DNA of 64,000 nucleotides. Source: Candidatus Poribacteria bacterium (GTDB taxonomy: Bacteria > Poribacteria > WGA-4E > WGA-3G). The stretch lies in the NCBI GenBank assembly GCA_028821605.1, contig JAPPFM010000050.1:1-64000 (forward strand), read 5' to 3'. Made by a program: the position numbers and the translations under genes. The notes beneath the pieces were generated by a model. That model did no database searches. It was not told the origin of the DNA and saw only the letters and a list, made by a program, of their open reading frames with translations. This document shows positions 27,348 through 37,071 of the stretch, in pieces (the first letter of the stretch is position 1; each line of letters starts with the position of its first letter).

Positions 27348-29654
27348 CTACGGTAATTCTAATGGGATCTCCAACGTTTCTGGGAACAAACACTCGGTGT
27401 CATTACACGGTTGGTAGGTAAGTTTTAGAGTAACCTTGGAGCTTCCCGTTGCATTCGATTTCTGCTTTAGTTTTATTGGAATTGTAAGGCTGTCTTCATA
27501 AACATTCAAGGATTCGTCACTAAATTCAAAACGCACAGATTTGCCTTTAGGATATGCTATATCAATAATCTTGACCGGCATATCCGTATCCACCTCAAGA
27601 GTTGTCGGAATTAGATTATCTTGCCCCGCTGGGTTTGCGTTAATGTGCCAACCGGCAGCAATTTCGAGTTGCAGTTCCACCTCAAATATTTCGTCGCTGT
27701 CGGCTTTAATTGTAGTAGAAGCAGTCACAAGTGACGGCGTTGCAGCGTCAACACCTTTCTCTGTGGTCATCAAGTAGTGGTTCAGTGCGAAGTGCATATA
27801 CATAAAGGATGAGGGGCTTTGTGCCATAGAGTCAGAAAAAATACGTAACGTCTTTTCAGCATAATTCCAATAGTCCGCACCGAACGCTAAGAGATTCTTG
27901 ACTGCAACAGCATTGCCAGACGGAATCGCGGAATCATAAGGCTTTTTAGTCCGCACAATAAGGTGTTTCGCATCCGCCTTCGTGTAATAGAATCCGCCGT
28001 TTTTATCGTCCCAAAAAAGTTGGATCATCGTATGGGTAAGCGTTCTCGCTGAATTCAACCATTTTTCCTCGCCTGTGGCATCATACAAGCCGAGCAAACC
28101 GCGCACAAAAAAGGCGTAGTCGTCAAGGTAAGCATCCTGCTTTACAACACCGGCAGTATAGGTATGCCACAATTCACCATTGGGTTTCTGCAAAGTGTCA
28201 AGCACAAACTGCGCAGCCTTTGATGCTGCAGTAAGATACCGCTCCTCACCGAGAACATGGTAGCCGTAGGCAAGCGCGTCTATCATCAAACCGTTCCAGT
28301 TGACGATGACTTTTGTATCCAGCAACGGATATTCCCGTTCAGCGCGCGCCTTTAAGAGTTTTCCTCGTGCCGCTGATAAGTCTTTCACAGAACCTTCCAC
28401 TGCTGACGCTTTTGGAACATAAAGAACGCTTTTACCTTCAAAATTGGGTCCCTTATCCACACCGTAAACATCGTTGAAACGCTTCGCGTCCTTTTTACCG
28501 AGAACCTTCCGAATTTCATCGGCAGTCCAGACGTAATACTTCCCCTCTTCAGCATCCGTTTCAGCGTCCAAAGCGGCGTAGAATCCACCTTCGGGTGCCG
28601 TCATCTCCCTGAAAATGAAACCGAAAATCTCTTCAGCAATGCGCTGGTAGCGTGGTTCTCGTGTCAATTGATACGCGTGGAGATACACCTTCGCCAGTTG
28701 CGCGTTGTCGTAAAGCATTTTTTCAAAATGAGGGATAAGCCATTTCTCATCAACAGAATACCGGTGGAACCCGCCACCCACCTGATCATACATCCCACCG
28801 TAAGCCATCATATCCAATGTATGCGTTATCATTTTCAACAACGCTTCATCTTTTGCAGGGGTTTGTAAGTCCAATTCTCTCTGATATTCACTCAGCAGGA
28901 ATTGGAGATTGGCAGGACTCGGAAATTTCGGTGCACGACCAAACCCACCATAGGCATGGCTATAACTGGTTTGGAGGTAATCTAACGCAGCAGTCGTAAG
29001 CGATCTGTCAAGTGCTCTGGCGTTAAGTGCTGTGAACCCTCTGCTTATTGCCATCTCAATCGTTTTTGATATCTGGTTTGCAGATTCGATGACTTCCGCC
29101 TCTCGTGTTACCCATGCCTCGTGCACCGCATCAAGGATCGTTGGAAACCCCGGTCTCCCCGGCATATCAGTAGGTGGGAAATAGGTGCCAGCATAAAACG
29201 GCTTTAAATCAGGGGTGAGGAAGACAGAATTGGGCCAGCCACCACGTTGAATCAGCAGCTGGGTCGCTGTCATATAGATTTCATCGAGGTCGGGACGTTC
29301 TTCTCTATCAATTTTGATATTGATAAAGTTCTCGTTCATCATCTCAGCGATTTCCGGGTTTGAGAAGACCTCTCGCTCCATGACGTGGCACCAATAGCAT
29401 GTAGAATACCCAACAGAGAGAAAAATCAATTTATTCTCTTTCTTTGCCAATTCTAACGCCTCATCACCCCACGGATACCAGTCTACGGGGTTATGTGCAT
29501 GGAGGAGCAGATAAGGACTGGTCTCATGGACGAGTCGATTGGTCCACTTCCACGAACCGTCCGGGTTTTTGAGAGCTGCTTCATCGGCTCCTGCTATCCA
29601 CACAAAGTTGAGAAGGAACAGACACACGAAAAACTTCTGCATTGTATCTTTCAT
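27348..29654 (-). CDS. Exported YyaL/DUF255 thioredoxin-hydrolase fused to DsbD N-terminal-like domain
   Basis: A 768-residue protein of the YyaL/spermatogenesis-associated 20 family. After a signal peptide ([15 protein letters not shown]), residues 40-200 form a thioredoxin-like domain with CYWC at 86-89, followed by an (alpha/alpha)6 barrel to about 640. The last 115 residues resemble the DsbD N-terminal domain and have a CNDTEC pair near 750. Cytoplasmic family members lack both the signal and this tail. The fusion suggests that electrons flow from the DsbD-like part to the thioredoxin part in the periplasm; this is inferred. I chose ATG 29654 after AGAGG over 29684. It follows the metal transporter operon. 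Confidence 0.82.
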   Translation of the reverse strand: MKDTMQKFFVCLFLLNFVWIAGADEAALKNPDGSWKWTNRLVHETSPYLLLHAHNPVDWYPWGDEALELAKKENKLIFLSVGYSTCYWCHVMEREVFSNPEIAEMMNENFINIKIDREERPDLDEIYMTATQLLIQRGGWPNSVFLTPDLKPFYAGTYFPPTDMPGRPGFPTILDAVHEAWVTREAEVIESANQISKTIEMAISRGFTALNARALDRSLTTAALDYLQTSYSHAYGGFGRAPKFPSPANLQFLLSEYQRELDLQTPAKDEALLKMITHTLDMMAYGGMYDQVGGGFHRYSVDEKWLIPHFEKMLYDNAQLAKVYLHAYQLTREPRYQRIAEEIFGFIFREMTAPEGGFYAALDAETDAEEGKYYVWTADEIRKVLGKKDAKRFNDVYGVDKGPNFEGKSVLYVPKASAVEGSVKDLSAARGKLLKARAEREYPLLDTKVIVNWNGLMIDALAYGYHVLGEERYLTAASKAAQFVLDTLQKPNGELWHTYTAGVVKQDAYLDDYAFFVRGLLGLYDATGEEKWLNSARTLTHTMIQLFWDDKNGGFYYTKADAKHLIVRTKKPYDSAIPSGNAVAVKNLLAFGADYWNYAEKTLRIFSDSMAQSPSSFMYMHFALNHYLMTTEKGVDAATPSLVTASTTIKADSDEIFEVELQLEIAAGWHINANPAGQDNLIPTTLEVDTDMPVKIIDIAYPKGKSVRFEFSDESLNVYEDSLTIPIKLKQKSNATGSSKVTLKLTYQPCNDTECLFPETLEIPLELP

Positions 29655-29707
29655 ATTGGGAACCTCTGTGGCTGAATGTGACATACAAAAATGCTCACTT
29701 AGGACTA

Positions 29708-30817
29708 CTATTGCACAAGTGCCTGCTGCGCGATCGTGCGTCCCTGCTGTGTTAAGGTTAGCTGCGTCTCCTTCTGTAAAACACAGCGGTTATTCAGTGC
29801 ATATCTCACAACCTGAGTTGCGAATGCCGGATCCCAGCGGAGATGCTCATGGAGGTGTGCTACCTCTGACTCCGCTTCTGCTTCGGGAAGCCCTTCGTGA
29901 TTAAAGAGATGGATGACCAGCATCGCCTGCGCAAACTCCCATTTTTGACGAGACCGCCGACGCGCAATAGCGATAAGACCGCGGTTCGGAACAACCATGA
30001 AAACCAGTCCGAAAACGAGGAGTGTCACCGTAGCAATTGATCCAGCAATAGAGACATCAAAAAGGAACGCGAGCCAATATCCGATCGCCGCATTGATGCT
30101 CCCGACAACCGCACTCAGGATAAGCATTCGCGAGAGTCTGTCTGTCATGAGATAAGCCGTCGCGGGCGGTCCAGCGATGAGCGCAACGACCAATATAGAA
30201 CCGACCGCGTCAAACGCACCGACTGTCGTTACGGATACCAACGTCATTAATCCGTAGTGGATAATTGTAGGTGCGAACCCTAATGTGGCAGCCAAACTTG
30301 CGTCAAAAGTTGCTAACTTCAATTCTTTGTAAAACAACAGAATAAAGACGAGGTTCAACAGAAGAATTGTCCCCATCACATACAGAGAAGCGGGACCCAA
30401 GTCGTATCCGAAAGCCTCCAGTCGGTTGAGCGGTGCATAAGCAAGTTCACCGAGGAGGACAGCATCCATATCGAGGTGAACGTTCCCAGCAAACCGAGAG
30501 ATCAGAATCACACCGATGCTGAAAAGGGCAGGGAACGTCAAACCGATTGCGGCATCTTCCTTCACGAGTTTCGTACGTTGTAGCAATTCAACGAAAACAA
30601 CAGTGAGCACACCAGTCCCTGCAGCAGCAAGAATCAGGAGTGGCGACGATAGACTCTCCGTGAGAAAAAAAGCAAGCACAATGCCCGGAAGAATGGCGTG
30701 GCTAATCGCGTCGCTCATTAAGGTCATCCGTCGTAGCACCAAGAATACGCCGGGGAGCGCACACGCCACCGCTGTAACAATCGCAATGAGTTGGATTTCG
30801 ATTTGACTTTGTAGCAT
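29708..30817 (-). CDS. Metal ABC transporter permease with C-terminal winged-helix domain
   Basis: A 369-residue membrane protein of the ZnuB/TroC/D family with about eight or nine membrane segments, including [23 protein letters not shown] near the start, the conserved segment of this family. After the last segment, about 80 residues (from [14 protein letters not shown]) look like a winged-helix/iron-dependent repressor-type tail ending in [20 protein letters not shown] 30817 is 5 bases past the stop of the other permease, so they are cotranslated. Role: manganese, iron or zinc uptake with 30823-33586. Confidence 0.88.
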   Translation of the reverse strand: MLQSQIEIQLIAIVTAVACALPGVFLVLRRMTLMSDAISHAILPGIVLAFFLTESLSSPLLILAAAGTGVLTVVFVELLQRTKLVKEDAAIGLTFPALFSIGVILISRFAGNVHLDMDAVLLGELAYAPLNRLEAFGYDLGPASLYVMGTILLLNLVFILLFYKELKLATFDASLAATLGFAPTIIHYGLMTLVSVTTVGAFDAVGSILVVALIAGPPATAYLMTDRLSRMLILSAVVGSINAAIGYWLAFLFDVSIAGSIATVTLLVFGLVFMVVPNRGLIAIARRRSRQKWEFAQAMLVIHLFNHEGLPEAEAESEVAHLHEHLRWDPAFATQVVRYALNNRCVLQKETQLTLTQQGRTIAQQALVQ

Positions 30818-30822
30818 TGCCC

Positions 30823-31746
30823 TTAATCGTTCCCCTGCTGTGGTTGTTCTGTCATCTTCAGGTTGCGTCTGTTCCGTTGCTGCCGTAGCCAATCCCACAA
30901 AAGCCCGCGATTCGAGGCAAAAGCGATTGAGAATCCCACAACAACCGTTGCACAAAGCACAATTGTCGGACCGGTCGGGATGCGTGAAGCACTGCTGCTA
31001 ATAATGGTCCCACTCACGCCAGCGAGCGCGCCAAAGCCCGCAGCAAGGAGCATCATCACGCTGAACTTATCCGTCCACTGCCGTGCCGCGACTGCTGGCG
31101 CGACCAACATCGCACTCATCAGCACAGCACCAACGGCTTGCAAACCGAGAACGATCGCTATAACAAGGAGGCTGGTCAGGAGAATGTCAAGCGCACGGAT
31201 TGGAAACCCAAGCGATGCAGCGAAACCCTCATCGAAAACAAGCAACTTCAACTCTTTCCAAAAGAGAAACGTGATGACGATTGCAATACCACCGAGGACA
31301 CCCATCGTTAAAATATCGCGCGTCAGAATTGTAGCGGCTTGCCCGAAAAGAAACGTATCCAACCCCGCCTGATTCGCATTACCGGTCCGCTGAATCAGTG
31401 TGTGCAGCACCAAACCGAATCCGAAAAAGGTGGAAAGCACGATACCGAGCGCGCTATCGTATTTGATACGCGTCAACCTCACAACACTCATAATGAGGAG
31501 TGTACCCAACCACCCCGCAATCGCTGCGCCGAGTACCAGAATTAGGGGGGCTTTGCTTCCTGTAAGCAGGAACGCGATAGCAATACCAGGGAGCGCAGCA
31601 TGCGAAATAGCATCACCGAGGAGGCTCTGTCGACGTAAAACGGCGTAGGTGCCAAGCGAACCACTTACCGCACCGAGCAGTGCTGCACCGATGGTAACAA
31701 CCATGAGCGTATAGTCGAAGTGATTTAGGATATTCAAAACTTCCAT
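30823..31746 (-). CDS. Metal ABC transporter permease (TroC/ZnuB type)
   Basis: A 307-residue inner-membrane permease with the family segment YAVLRRQSLLGDAISHAALPGIA and about eight hydrophobic helices. It would pair with the downstream permease to form the translocation pore for a divalent metal. It is separated from the ATPase gene by 135 bases that contain a repeat with TAACAATT/AATTGTTA arms, so the operon has been invaded there. Confidence 0.9.
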   Translation of the reverse strand: MEVLNILNHFDYTLMVVTIGAALLGAVSGSLGTYAVLRRQSLLGDAISHAALPGIAIAFLLTGSKAPLILVLGAAIAGWLGTLLIMSVVRLTRIKYDSALGIVLSTFFGFGLVLHTLIQRTGNANQAGLDTFLFGQAATILTRDILTMGVLGGIAIVITFLFWKELKLLVFDEGFAASLGFPIRALDILLTSLLVIAIVLGLQAVGAVLMSAMLVAPAVAARQWTDKFSVMMLLAAGFGALAGVSGTIISSSASRIPTGPTIVLCATVVVGFSIAFASNRGLLWDWLRQQRNRRNLKMTEQPQQGND

Positions 31747-31881
31747 TTTAAGGGGTGTCGGTTATCGGTTCTTAGTTTCCAGCTTAAGAGATGTTGGTAA
31801 CAATTCTCCGCGCTTGGAGCATTCTAAAAAGTGGTAAATTGTTACAGAAAACCTCTTTAACTGATAACTGATAACTAATAA
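31747..31881. repeat. Repeat inserted between ATPase and permease genes
   Basis: This spacer contains partly complementary arms (AGAG..TGTT..TAACAATT and AATTGTTA..CTCT) and three GATAACT strings like those at 12330 and 44180. No gene or promoter is evident. Confidence 0.45.
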
Positions 31882-32619
31882 CTATTTCACAAATGCAATG
31901 CGTCCGCCATAAGTCTCACGTAAATTTTCGGGTGTGAATGTTTCCTCAACGGGACCGCTTGCAATCCGGCGAATGTTCAACAACATCACCCAATCGAAAT
32001 AGTCGGTTACAGTCTGCAGGTCGTGATGCACGACAACAACCGTTTTGCCATTCGCTCGGAGTTCTTGCAGGAGGTCTACAATCGCGCGTTCTGTGGTCGC
32101 GTCAACGCCTTGAAAGGGTTCATCCATCAAGTAAACTGTTGAATCTTGAACGAGTGCCCGTGCGAGAAAAACACGCTGTTGCTGTCCACCGGAGAGTTGA
32201 CTGATTTGCCGAGTGGCATAGCCTTCCATACCGACCTTCTCTAATGCGCTCATTGCCAGTTCGCGATCCTGCCTGCGTGGTCGTCTTATCCATCCAAGCG
32301 CGCCGTAGCGTCCCATCATGACGACATCCAAAACATTCGTTGGAAAATCCCAATCAACGGTGCCTCGCTGTGGGACATAACCGACAATCCGACGTTGTGC
32401 CTCATAAGGTTTGTCGTAAATTAAAACGTTGCCTGCAGCAGGGCGCACTAACCCCAAGATCGCCTTGATTAACGTCGTTTTACCTGCCCCATTCGGACCA
32501 ACAATCGACAAAAGTACACCGGGCGGTACGTCAAGATCGACATCCCATAAGACGGGTTTGTCCTGATAGGCAACCGTAAGATCGGTCACTTCAATGGCTT
32601 TCGTTTCCAGTGCCTGCAA
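31882..32619 (-). CDS. Metal ABC transporter ATP-binding protein (TroB/ZnuC type)
   Basis: A 245-residue ABC ATPase. Walker A GPNGAGKT is at 41-48, the signature LSGGQ at 142-146, and the Walker B MDEP with catalytic Glu167. Sequence [20 protein letters not shown] is typical of the Mn/Zn/Fe uptake group. The start appears to be TTG, one base after the stop of the binding-protein gene, so translation is coupled. Confidence 0.92.
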   Translation of the reverse strand: MQALETKAIEVTDLTVAYQDKPVLWDVDLDVPPGVLLSIVGPNGAGKTTLIKAILGLVRPAAGNVLIYDKPYEAQRRIVGYVPQRGTVDWDFPTNVLDVVMMGRYGALGWIRRPRRQDRELAMSALEKVGMEGYATRQISQLSGGQQQRVFLARALVQDSTVYLMDEPFQGVDATTERAIVDLLQELRANGKTVVVVHHDLQTVTDYFDWVMLLNIRRIASGPVEETFTPENLRETYGGRIAFVK

Positions 32620-32620
32620 T

Positions 32621-33586
32621 TTAGTATTCCGTTGTAGAAGATGAAGTTGTCGTCGCTTTCCCTACCAGTGCCTTTACGATTGTATCAATATTGTGACGAA
32701 CCATCCCGATATAGGTACCTTCAGGTGTTCCCTCGTTTCCCATCGCGTCGGAGAAAAGTTCTCCGCCGATTTCCACCTCAAACCCTTTTGACTTCACAGC
32801 GGCTTTCACTGCCTCCAAACTCCTCGTAGAGACAGATGACTCCACAAAAATCGCGGGAATCTGTCGCTCTGCGATGAAGGTCGCCAACGCCTGCACATCA
32901 GCGATACCAGCCTCCGTCGCGGTGCTAATCCCTTGCAACCCGCGGACTTCAAATCCATAAGCCTTCCCGAAGTAGTTAAAAGCGTCGTGTGCTGTCACGA
33001 GTACCCGTTGCTGAGGTGGCACGCGTTCCGCTTGTGCCTTTACATACGTGTGCAGCTCGGCGAGTTTCGCGAGATAGCGTTCGGCATTGCTCCAATACAT
33101 TAGCGTGTTGTCTGAGTCAAATTCACTGAGAACATCGCGAACCTTTCCTACCGCTTGCATCCAAAGTGTCACATCAAACCACAAGTGTGGATCGTATTGT
33201 CCCTCAAATTCCGGTGGCGTTAACAGCAAGCTTCGGTCAGCGGCATCTGTCACAGCAAAGGTTTTATCTCGGTATTTCCCGACATTAAGGAGATCACCCA
33301 TTTTCGATTCAAGGTGCAGTCCGTTATAGAAAATGAGGCTCGCCGAATCAAGTTTCTGGACATCACCCGCACTCGCCTTATAGAGGTGCGGATCTACACC
33401 GGGTCCCATCAATCCTATCACCTCAACGCGATCCCCTCCAACGTTCTTGACTACATCGGTAATCATCCCTATCGTCGTGACGACGCGATATTTTCCAGTG
33501 GCCGATGCATCCGGCTGTTCCTTTGGATCGCAACCCATGCCAGCGAGTAAAACCATTAAGCATAATAAAAGGTATATTCTTTGCAT
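32621..33586 (-). CDS. Metal-binding lipoprotein of ABC transporter (TroA/ZnuA cluster A-I)
   Basis: A 321-residue periplasmic solute-binding lipoprotein. The lipobox LAGMGC puts the lipidated Cys at 19. The four metal ligands match TroA closely in position: His67 (VDPHLY), His134 (YDPHLWF), His200 (VTAHDAF) and Asp280 (LFSDAMG). His at the third position is found in the zinc/TroA type rather than the Glu of PsaA-type manganese proteins. With a DtxR-family regulator, manganese or iron is still plausible. AGGAA precedes the ATG. Confidence 0.92.
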   Translation of the reverse strand: MQRIYLLLCLMVLLAGMGCDPKEQPDASATGKYRVVTTIGMITDVVKNVGGDRVEVIGLMGPGVDPHLYKASAGDVQKLDSASLIFYNGLHLESKMGDLLNVGKYRDKTFAVTDAADRSLLLTPPEFEGQYDPHLWFDVTLWMQAVGKVRDVLSEFDSDNTLMYWSNAERYLAKLAELHTYVKAQAERVPPQQRVLVTAHDAFNYFGKAYGFEVRGLQGISTATEAGIADVQALATFIAERQIPAIFVESSVSTRSLEAVKAAVKSKGFEVEIGGELFSDAMGNEGTPEGTYIGMVRHNIDTIVKALVGKATTTSSSTTEY

Positions 33587-33597
33587 AATTTTAATTC

Positions 33598-34734
33598 CTA
33601 AAAGAAGAAACGTTCCAAAAGTTCACCGACGAGATAACCAACTCCCGCGACACCAAGCCCTACAACAAACATGTCGATACCACTTCGTACCAACCCGCGC
33701 CCGGTGAAGAAACTCCGTGTTGCACCAACAGCAAAGTGAGACACCATCGCCAGTGTAAACGAGATCCACATGGCAAGCATACCTTCTGTAAAGAGAAACG
33801 GCGCGACAGGGATGAAAGCACCGATAGCGGTCGCGATCCCGGTAATCCAACCCTCTTTGAGCGGCGTTGCATAGACTTCCCCAATTTTAAGTTCGGTTTG
33901 GATTTTTTCCGCCAATGCTCTTTCCGGGTCGCTCATCACCTCCTGTGCAAGTGCCCGAGCCTGCTCCTTTGGCACACCGCGCGCCGTATAAATGAGTGTG
34001 AGCTCATCCTCCTCAAGATCGGGCATGAGGCGGATCTCTTCTTTTTCGACCTCAATCTCGTGTTCATAGACCTCTTGTTCACTTTTTGCGGCAAGATATC
34101 CTGAAGCCCCCATAGAGAGCGCATCTGCGACTGTCCCAACGATACCGGTCACAAGAATTGTGGAGAGATCCGATGTCGCAGCGATGACACCAGCAACCAA
34201 GCCGAAATTTGCCGTTAAGCCGTCGTTAAACCCGTAAACGATGTTGCCTATCATGCCCCCGGATTCGGTTTTGTGCCAAGGTTCTCCAACGGTGCCGGTA
34301 AGTTCTTGTAAACTCTCTGTATGTTGTGCCGACTCCTTGGCTAAAGCAAGTGCCGTCTGTTTCGCTTCTGCGAGCGTACTGTTTCTATGGAGTTCCAGAT
34401 AGTCTTTGACCTCGCCCGCTTCCTCGTTCAGCATCTGTGACAGGGGAAACGCGCTCCCAAACTGGCGGGCATACCATGCCATCAAGCGCGCTTTCATCGT
34501 TGGTCCCTGCCGTTTCCTGACCTCGACATTGTATGCCATAAGCATCTCTTGCCAACGGATTACATGCTGATTTTCCACCTCGGCAAGCTCACTGAGGATC
34601 TCTTTCCGCTTGGTATCCGGTTCAAGCTCCGCGAAAACGCCATAAAGGAAACTCGCGTCAATTTCATCTTGTAAATGATTTTTCCATACTTTGACCGTCT
34701 TATTATCCGGTCGAACCCGTTCTTGCTGTTCCAT
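33598..34734 (-). CDS. Ferritin-like domain-VIT1 fusion (MbfA-type iron/manganese exporter)
   Basis: A 378-residue protein. Residues 1-150 are a ferritin/rubrerythrin-like four-helix bundle with Glu24-containing DEIDASFLYG and the Glu-x-x-His pair in EVENQHVIRW. Residues 160-378 are a VIT1/CCC1 transporter with GMIGNIVYGFNDGLTANFGLVAG and five hydrophobic helices. The architecture is that of MbfA, known in alphaproteobacteria to export iron from the cytoplasm. It lies 11 bases upstream of the uptake binding-protein gene, so uptake and export functions are in one transcription unit. Confidence 0.88.
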   Translation of the reverse strand: MEQQERVRPDNKTVKVWKNHLQDEIDASFLYGVFAELEPDTKRKEILSELAEVENQHVIRWQEMLMAYNVEVRKRQGPTMKARLMAWYARQFGSAFPLSQMLNEEAGEVKDYLELHRNSTLAEAKQTALALAKESAQHTESLQELTGTVGEPWHKTESGGMIGNIVYGFNDGLTANFGLVAGVIAATSDLSTILVTGIVGTVADALSMGASGYLAAKSEQEVYEHEIEVEKEEIRLMPDLEEDELTLIYTARGVPKEQARALAQEVMSDPERALAEKIQTELKIGEVYATPLKEGWITGIATAIGAFIPVAPFLFTEGMLAMWISFTLAMVSHFAVGATRSFFTGRGLVRSGIDMFVVGLGVAGVGYLVGELLERFFF

Positions 34735-34760
34735 TTTTTGATTCCTTTCGGCGGTAAGAA

Positions 34761-34779
34761 GCGCGCTTTCACAGCGCGC
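34761..34779. repeat. Perfect 7-bp hairpin with TTCAC loop
   Basis: GCGCGCT-TTCAC-AGCGCGC, between the repressor stop and the ferritin-VIT1 start. The loop and adjoining bases (CTTTCACAG) equal those of the hairpin at 9468-9488 while the arms differ with complementary changes. Confidence 0.6.
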
Positions 34780-35451
34780 CTACACATTATCTGGATCTTG
34801 CACATTATCAACAAAAACATGTTTTGCTACTTCACGCCCAATGACAACCTGTTGTCCCGCAATGTCAATCGTAAAGGGACCTTCAAACGGAGCGACCTCC
34901 ACAACTCGGAACGCCGTGCCCGGGTAAAGATTGAAACTCCCCAAATGCCGGAGCAACGCAGAATCAGTATCACTCACTTCAGCGACAACGCAGGATTGTC
35001 CTTCACGTAAATCTGTCATTGGAATACGTGTTGTCTTTATCACAACACCGTTTTTATCGGGGATCGGCGCACCGTGGGGGTCAGCTGTTGGATAGCCGAG
35101 AAACTCGTCCATCCGTGCTTCCACGTCTTCTGAAATGACGTGTTCCAACTTTTCGGCTTCTTCATGAACGCCATCCCATGGTACACCGAGTGCCTTGAAT
35201 AGATAAAGTTCCAACAAACGATGGTGCCGAATAATTTCGAGCGCAATCGCTCTACCGGCATCTGTGAGCGTCACACCTTGATAGCGTTCATGACTCACTA
35301 ACTTCATCGTTTTTAGTTTTTTGATCATCCCAGTTGCCGAGGCAGGTTTCACATTGAGATATTCCGCTAAAATACCCGTCGAAACTTTACCAACCTTTTC
35401 TTGTAACTTGTAGATCGACTTGAGATAATCCTCAGCTGCATGTGTAAGCAT
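34780..35451 (-). CDS. DtxR/MntR family metal-dependent repressor
   Basis: A 223-residue regulator. The N-terminal winged helix-turn-helix is at residues 1-65 (AEDYLKSIYKL, then GILAEYLNVKPASATGMIKKLKTMKLV), the dimerisation/metal-binding domain at 66-145 (HHRLLELYLFKALGVPWDGVHEEAEKLEHVIS), and an FeoA/SH3-like domain at 150-223. It would bind manganese or iron and repress the transporter operon. I chose ATG 35451 because GGAAG lies 6 bases before it and the first helix then begins at residue 3; an in-frame ATG at 35550 adds 33 residues unlike any DtxR protein. A promoter and operator lie upstream at 35584-35627. Confidence 0.9.
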   Translation of the reverse strand: MLTHAAEDYLKSIYKLQEKVGKVSTGILAEYLNVKPASATGMIKKLKTMKLVSHERYQGVTLTDAGRAIALEIIRHHRLLELYLFKALGVPWDGVHEEAEKLEHVISEDVEARMDEFLGYPTADPHGAPIPDKNGVVIKTTRIPMTDLREGQSCVVAEVSDTDSALLRHLGSFNLYPGTAFRVVEVAPFEGPFTIDIAGQQVVIGREVAKHVFVDNVQDPDNV

Positions 35452-35583
35452 TGCTTCTTCCAATCCGCAAGAGGCATGAAAAACGTACTTCGTTCCCACC
35501 CCGCGGCAAATAATACATGGGCTTCTCACCCACTCAGTTTTAGGCATCATGTGCCAGAATTGTTAGAAGTGTTGAGAAATTAT

Positions 35584-35599
35584 TTTAGGCATACCTAAA
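35584..35599 (-). promoter_or_regulatory. DtxR-family operator palindrome
   Basis: TTTAGGCATACCTAAA, a perfect 6-bp inverted repeat with a 4-base centre, of the AGG/CCT type bound by DtxR relatives. It begins within the -10 hexamer of the promoter and covers the expected transcription start, a position that blocks RNA polymerase. It implies autorepression of the regulator and co-control of the downstream metal genes. Confidence 0.75.
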
Positions 35600-35627
35600 T
35601 TATATAAAATGCAAAGAAAATTGTCAA
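35599..35627 (-). promoter_or_regulatory. Perfect consensus sigma-70 promoter of the metal operon
   Basis: Read on the minus strand: TTGACA (35627-35622), 17 bases, TATAAT (35604-35599). Both hexamers are exact consensus. A very strong promoter of this kind requires repression, provided by the overlapping operator. Confidence 0.82.
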
Positions 35628-35691
35628 GAAAAATTTTACATTTTTTCAGGATACGTTTGGAAACACATCTACTGAAGGTTCACAAAACGCT

Positions 35692-35823
35692 TAACGCAAG
35701 TTGCCATCTTTGTAGCATAGACTGTTAGTCTGTGCCTATGTGCCCGCAAATTAACAGTTTACGCTACAAAAACGCAGAAGATCTCATACATAGATAAAAC
35801 CTTGTCCATAGCAACTTGCGTTA
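35692..35823. repeat. 132-bp MITE-like element with nested inverted repeats
   Basis: Outer arms TAACGCAAGTTGC (35692-35704) and GCAACTTGCGTTA (35811-35823) are perfect. Inner arms TGTAGCATAGACTGTTA (35711-35727) and TAACAGTTTACGCTACA (35752-35768) are complementary with two mismatches. No target duplication is visible and there is no gene inside. Confidence 0.75.
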
Positions 35824-35885
35824 TTTTAGAAAAAATTAAAATCTAAGTTTTATAACATGAATCCGGCGAAACAGAATAGGATGCG

Positions 35886-36758
35886 CTACTCATCAAAAGT
35901 CAAGGTCGCTAAATCCCACAAGAGAACTGTACCATCATGGCTGCTGCTTGCGAGCGTCTTCCCATCTGGGGAATATGCGATTCCACCAACCGACAAGGTA
36001 TGTCCGGCAAGGGTTCTCAGAAGTTCTCCCGTGTGTGCATCCCACACTCGGGCTGTCTCATCGTCACTCCCACTCGCAAGCATCTTGCCATCCGGGGAGT
36101 AGTCAAGACTGTTGATCATACCAATATCTTCTGTGACAGTCTGTAGAAGCTCACCTGTGTCGACATTCCACAAGAGAAGTTTCTCGTCCATGGCTCCGCC
36201 ACCACTTGCGAGTGTTTTACCGTCTGGGCTGAAAGTAACGCAGTGAATATATCCTGTATGACCTATCAAGGTTTTCAGGAGTTTACCACTTTTCACATCC
36301 CATAAACGAACCGTGCTATCGTAACTCACGCTTGCCAGCGTCTTACCATCTGGACTAAAAGCAAGAGAAGTGACTCCTCTCGTGTGTTCTGTAAAGGTGT
36401 GCTTATGTTGTCCAGTGTGGGTATCCCATAAAAAGATCCTACCCACATCGTCACCACTGGCTAACGTGTTTCCATCAGGCGTAAATGCGATAGAAAAGAT
36501 GCGAGACTTATGTTTAGCCAACAGGTCAAGTGCTTCACCCGTCTGTGCGTCATGAATCCAGATGCCAATTGAACTCGCGACAGCAAACCGACTACCATCT
36601 CGGAAATACTGAACATCGTATATCGAACCTTTCCCAAGGCGTGCGAAAGCCCCTTCAGGCAATTTCCATTGTGTTGAATCTTCGGCAAAAACACTGGGGA
36701 GGAATAGCACAGAAACAATAACAAGCAGGAAGGAAGTAGAAAAATAGGTCATTTTCAT
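35886..36758 (-). CDS. Exported WD40 repeat protein
   Basis: A 290-residue protein with signal peptide (MKMTYFSTSFLLVIVSVLF, cleavage near SVFA). Six WD40 blades follow, each with the pattern H-x-VTSLAFSPDGKTLASVS and an RLWD end. Seven blades are needed for most closed propellers, so the ring may be closed by its first partial blade. AGGAG precedes the ATG. A decayed relative lies just upstream at 36871-37066. Binding partner unknown. Confidence 0.85.
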   Translation of the reverse strand: MKMTYFSTSFLLVIVSVLFLPSVFAEDSTQWKLPEGAFARLGKGSIYDVQYFRDGSRFAVASSIGIWIHDAQTGEALDLLAKHKSRIFSIAFTPDGNTLASGDDVGRIFLWDTHTGQHKHTFTEHTRGVTSLAFSPDGKTLASVSYDSTVRLWDVKSGKLLKTLIGHTGYIHCVTFSPDGKTLASGGGAMDEKLLLWNVDTGELLQTVTEDIGMINSLDYSPDGKMLASGSDDETARVWDAHTGELLRTLAGHTLSVGGIAYSPDGKTLASSSHDGTVLLWDLATLTFDE

Positions 36759-36870
36759 AGGCACTCTCCTCTCAATGTTTAAAGTAGTAGACACGCACCG
36801 TGTGTCGTAACATACACATTCACGGATGCACTTTTAACAAAGCCGTCTGAAAAAGGAGAAATATAACGTG

Positions 36871-37066
36871 CTACTGATTAAGAGTTGATATTGTTAGATC
36901 CCACAAGAGGATGGTGCCGTCATAACTTCCATTGGCAAGCGCGCTTCCATCAGGACTGAATGCAACTGAATAAACCCTTTCCGTATGCCCTGTGAGCAGC
37001 TTGAGTGCTTCGCTCGTGTGTGCATCATAGATCCAGATGCCGATGGAGCTCGCCGCAGCGATGAGT
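36871..37066 (-). pseudogene. Remnant of a WD40 repeat gene
   Basis: On the minus strand one frame reads about 64 residues of WD40 sequence: [20 protein letters not shown], then [19 protein letters not shown] and TILLWDL, ending in TAG. The first part matches the opening blade of the intact protein at 35886 and the last part its closing blade, with four blades missing between. It begins immediately after the stop of the oxidoreductase gene and has no start codon, so an internal deletion and 5' loss are likely. Confidence 0.75.
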
Positions 37067-37071
37067 TCCTG

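Noticed and set aside
35452-35550. N-terminal extension of the DtxR-family protein
   Set aside because: It has no family similarity, and the ATG at 35451 has a much better ribosome site.
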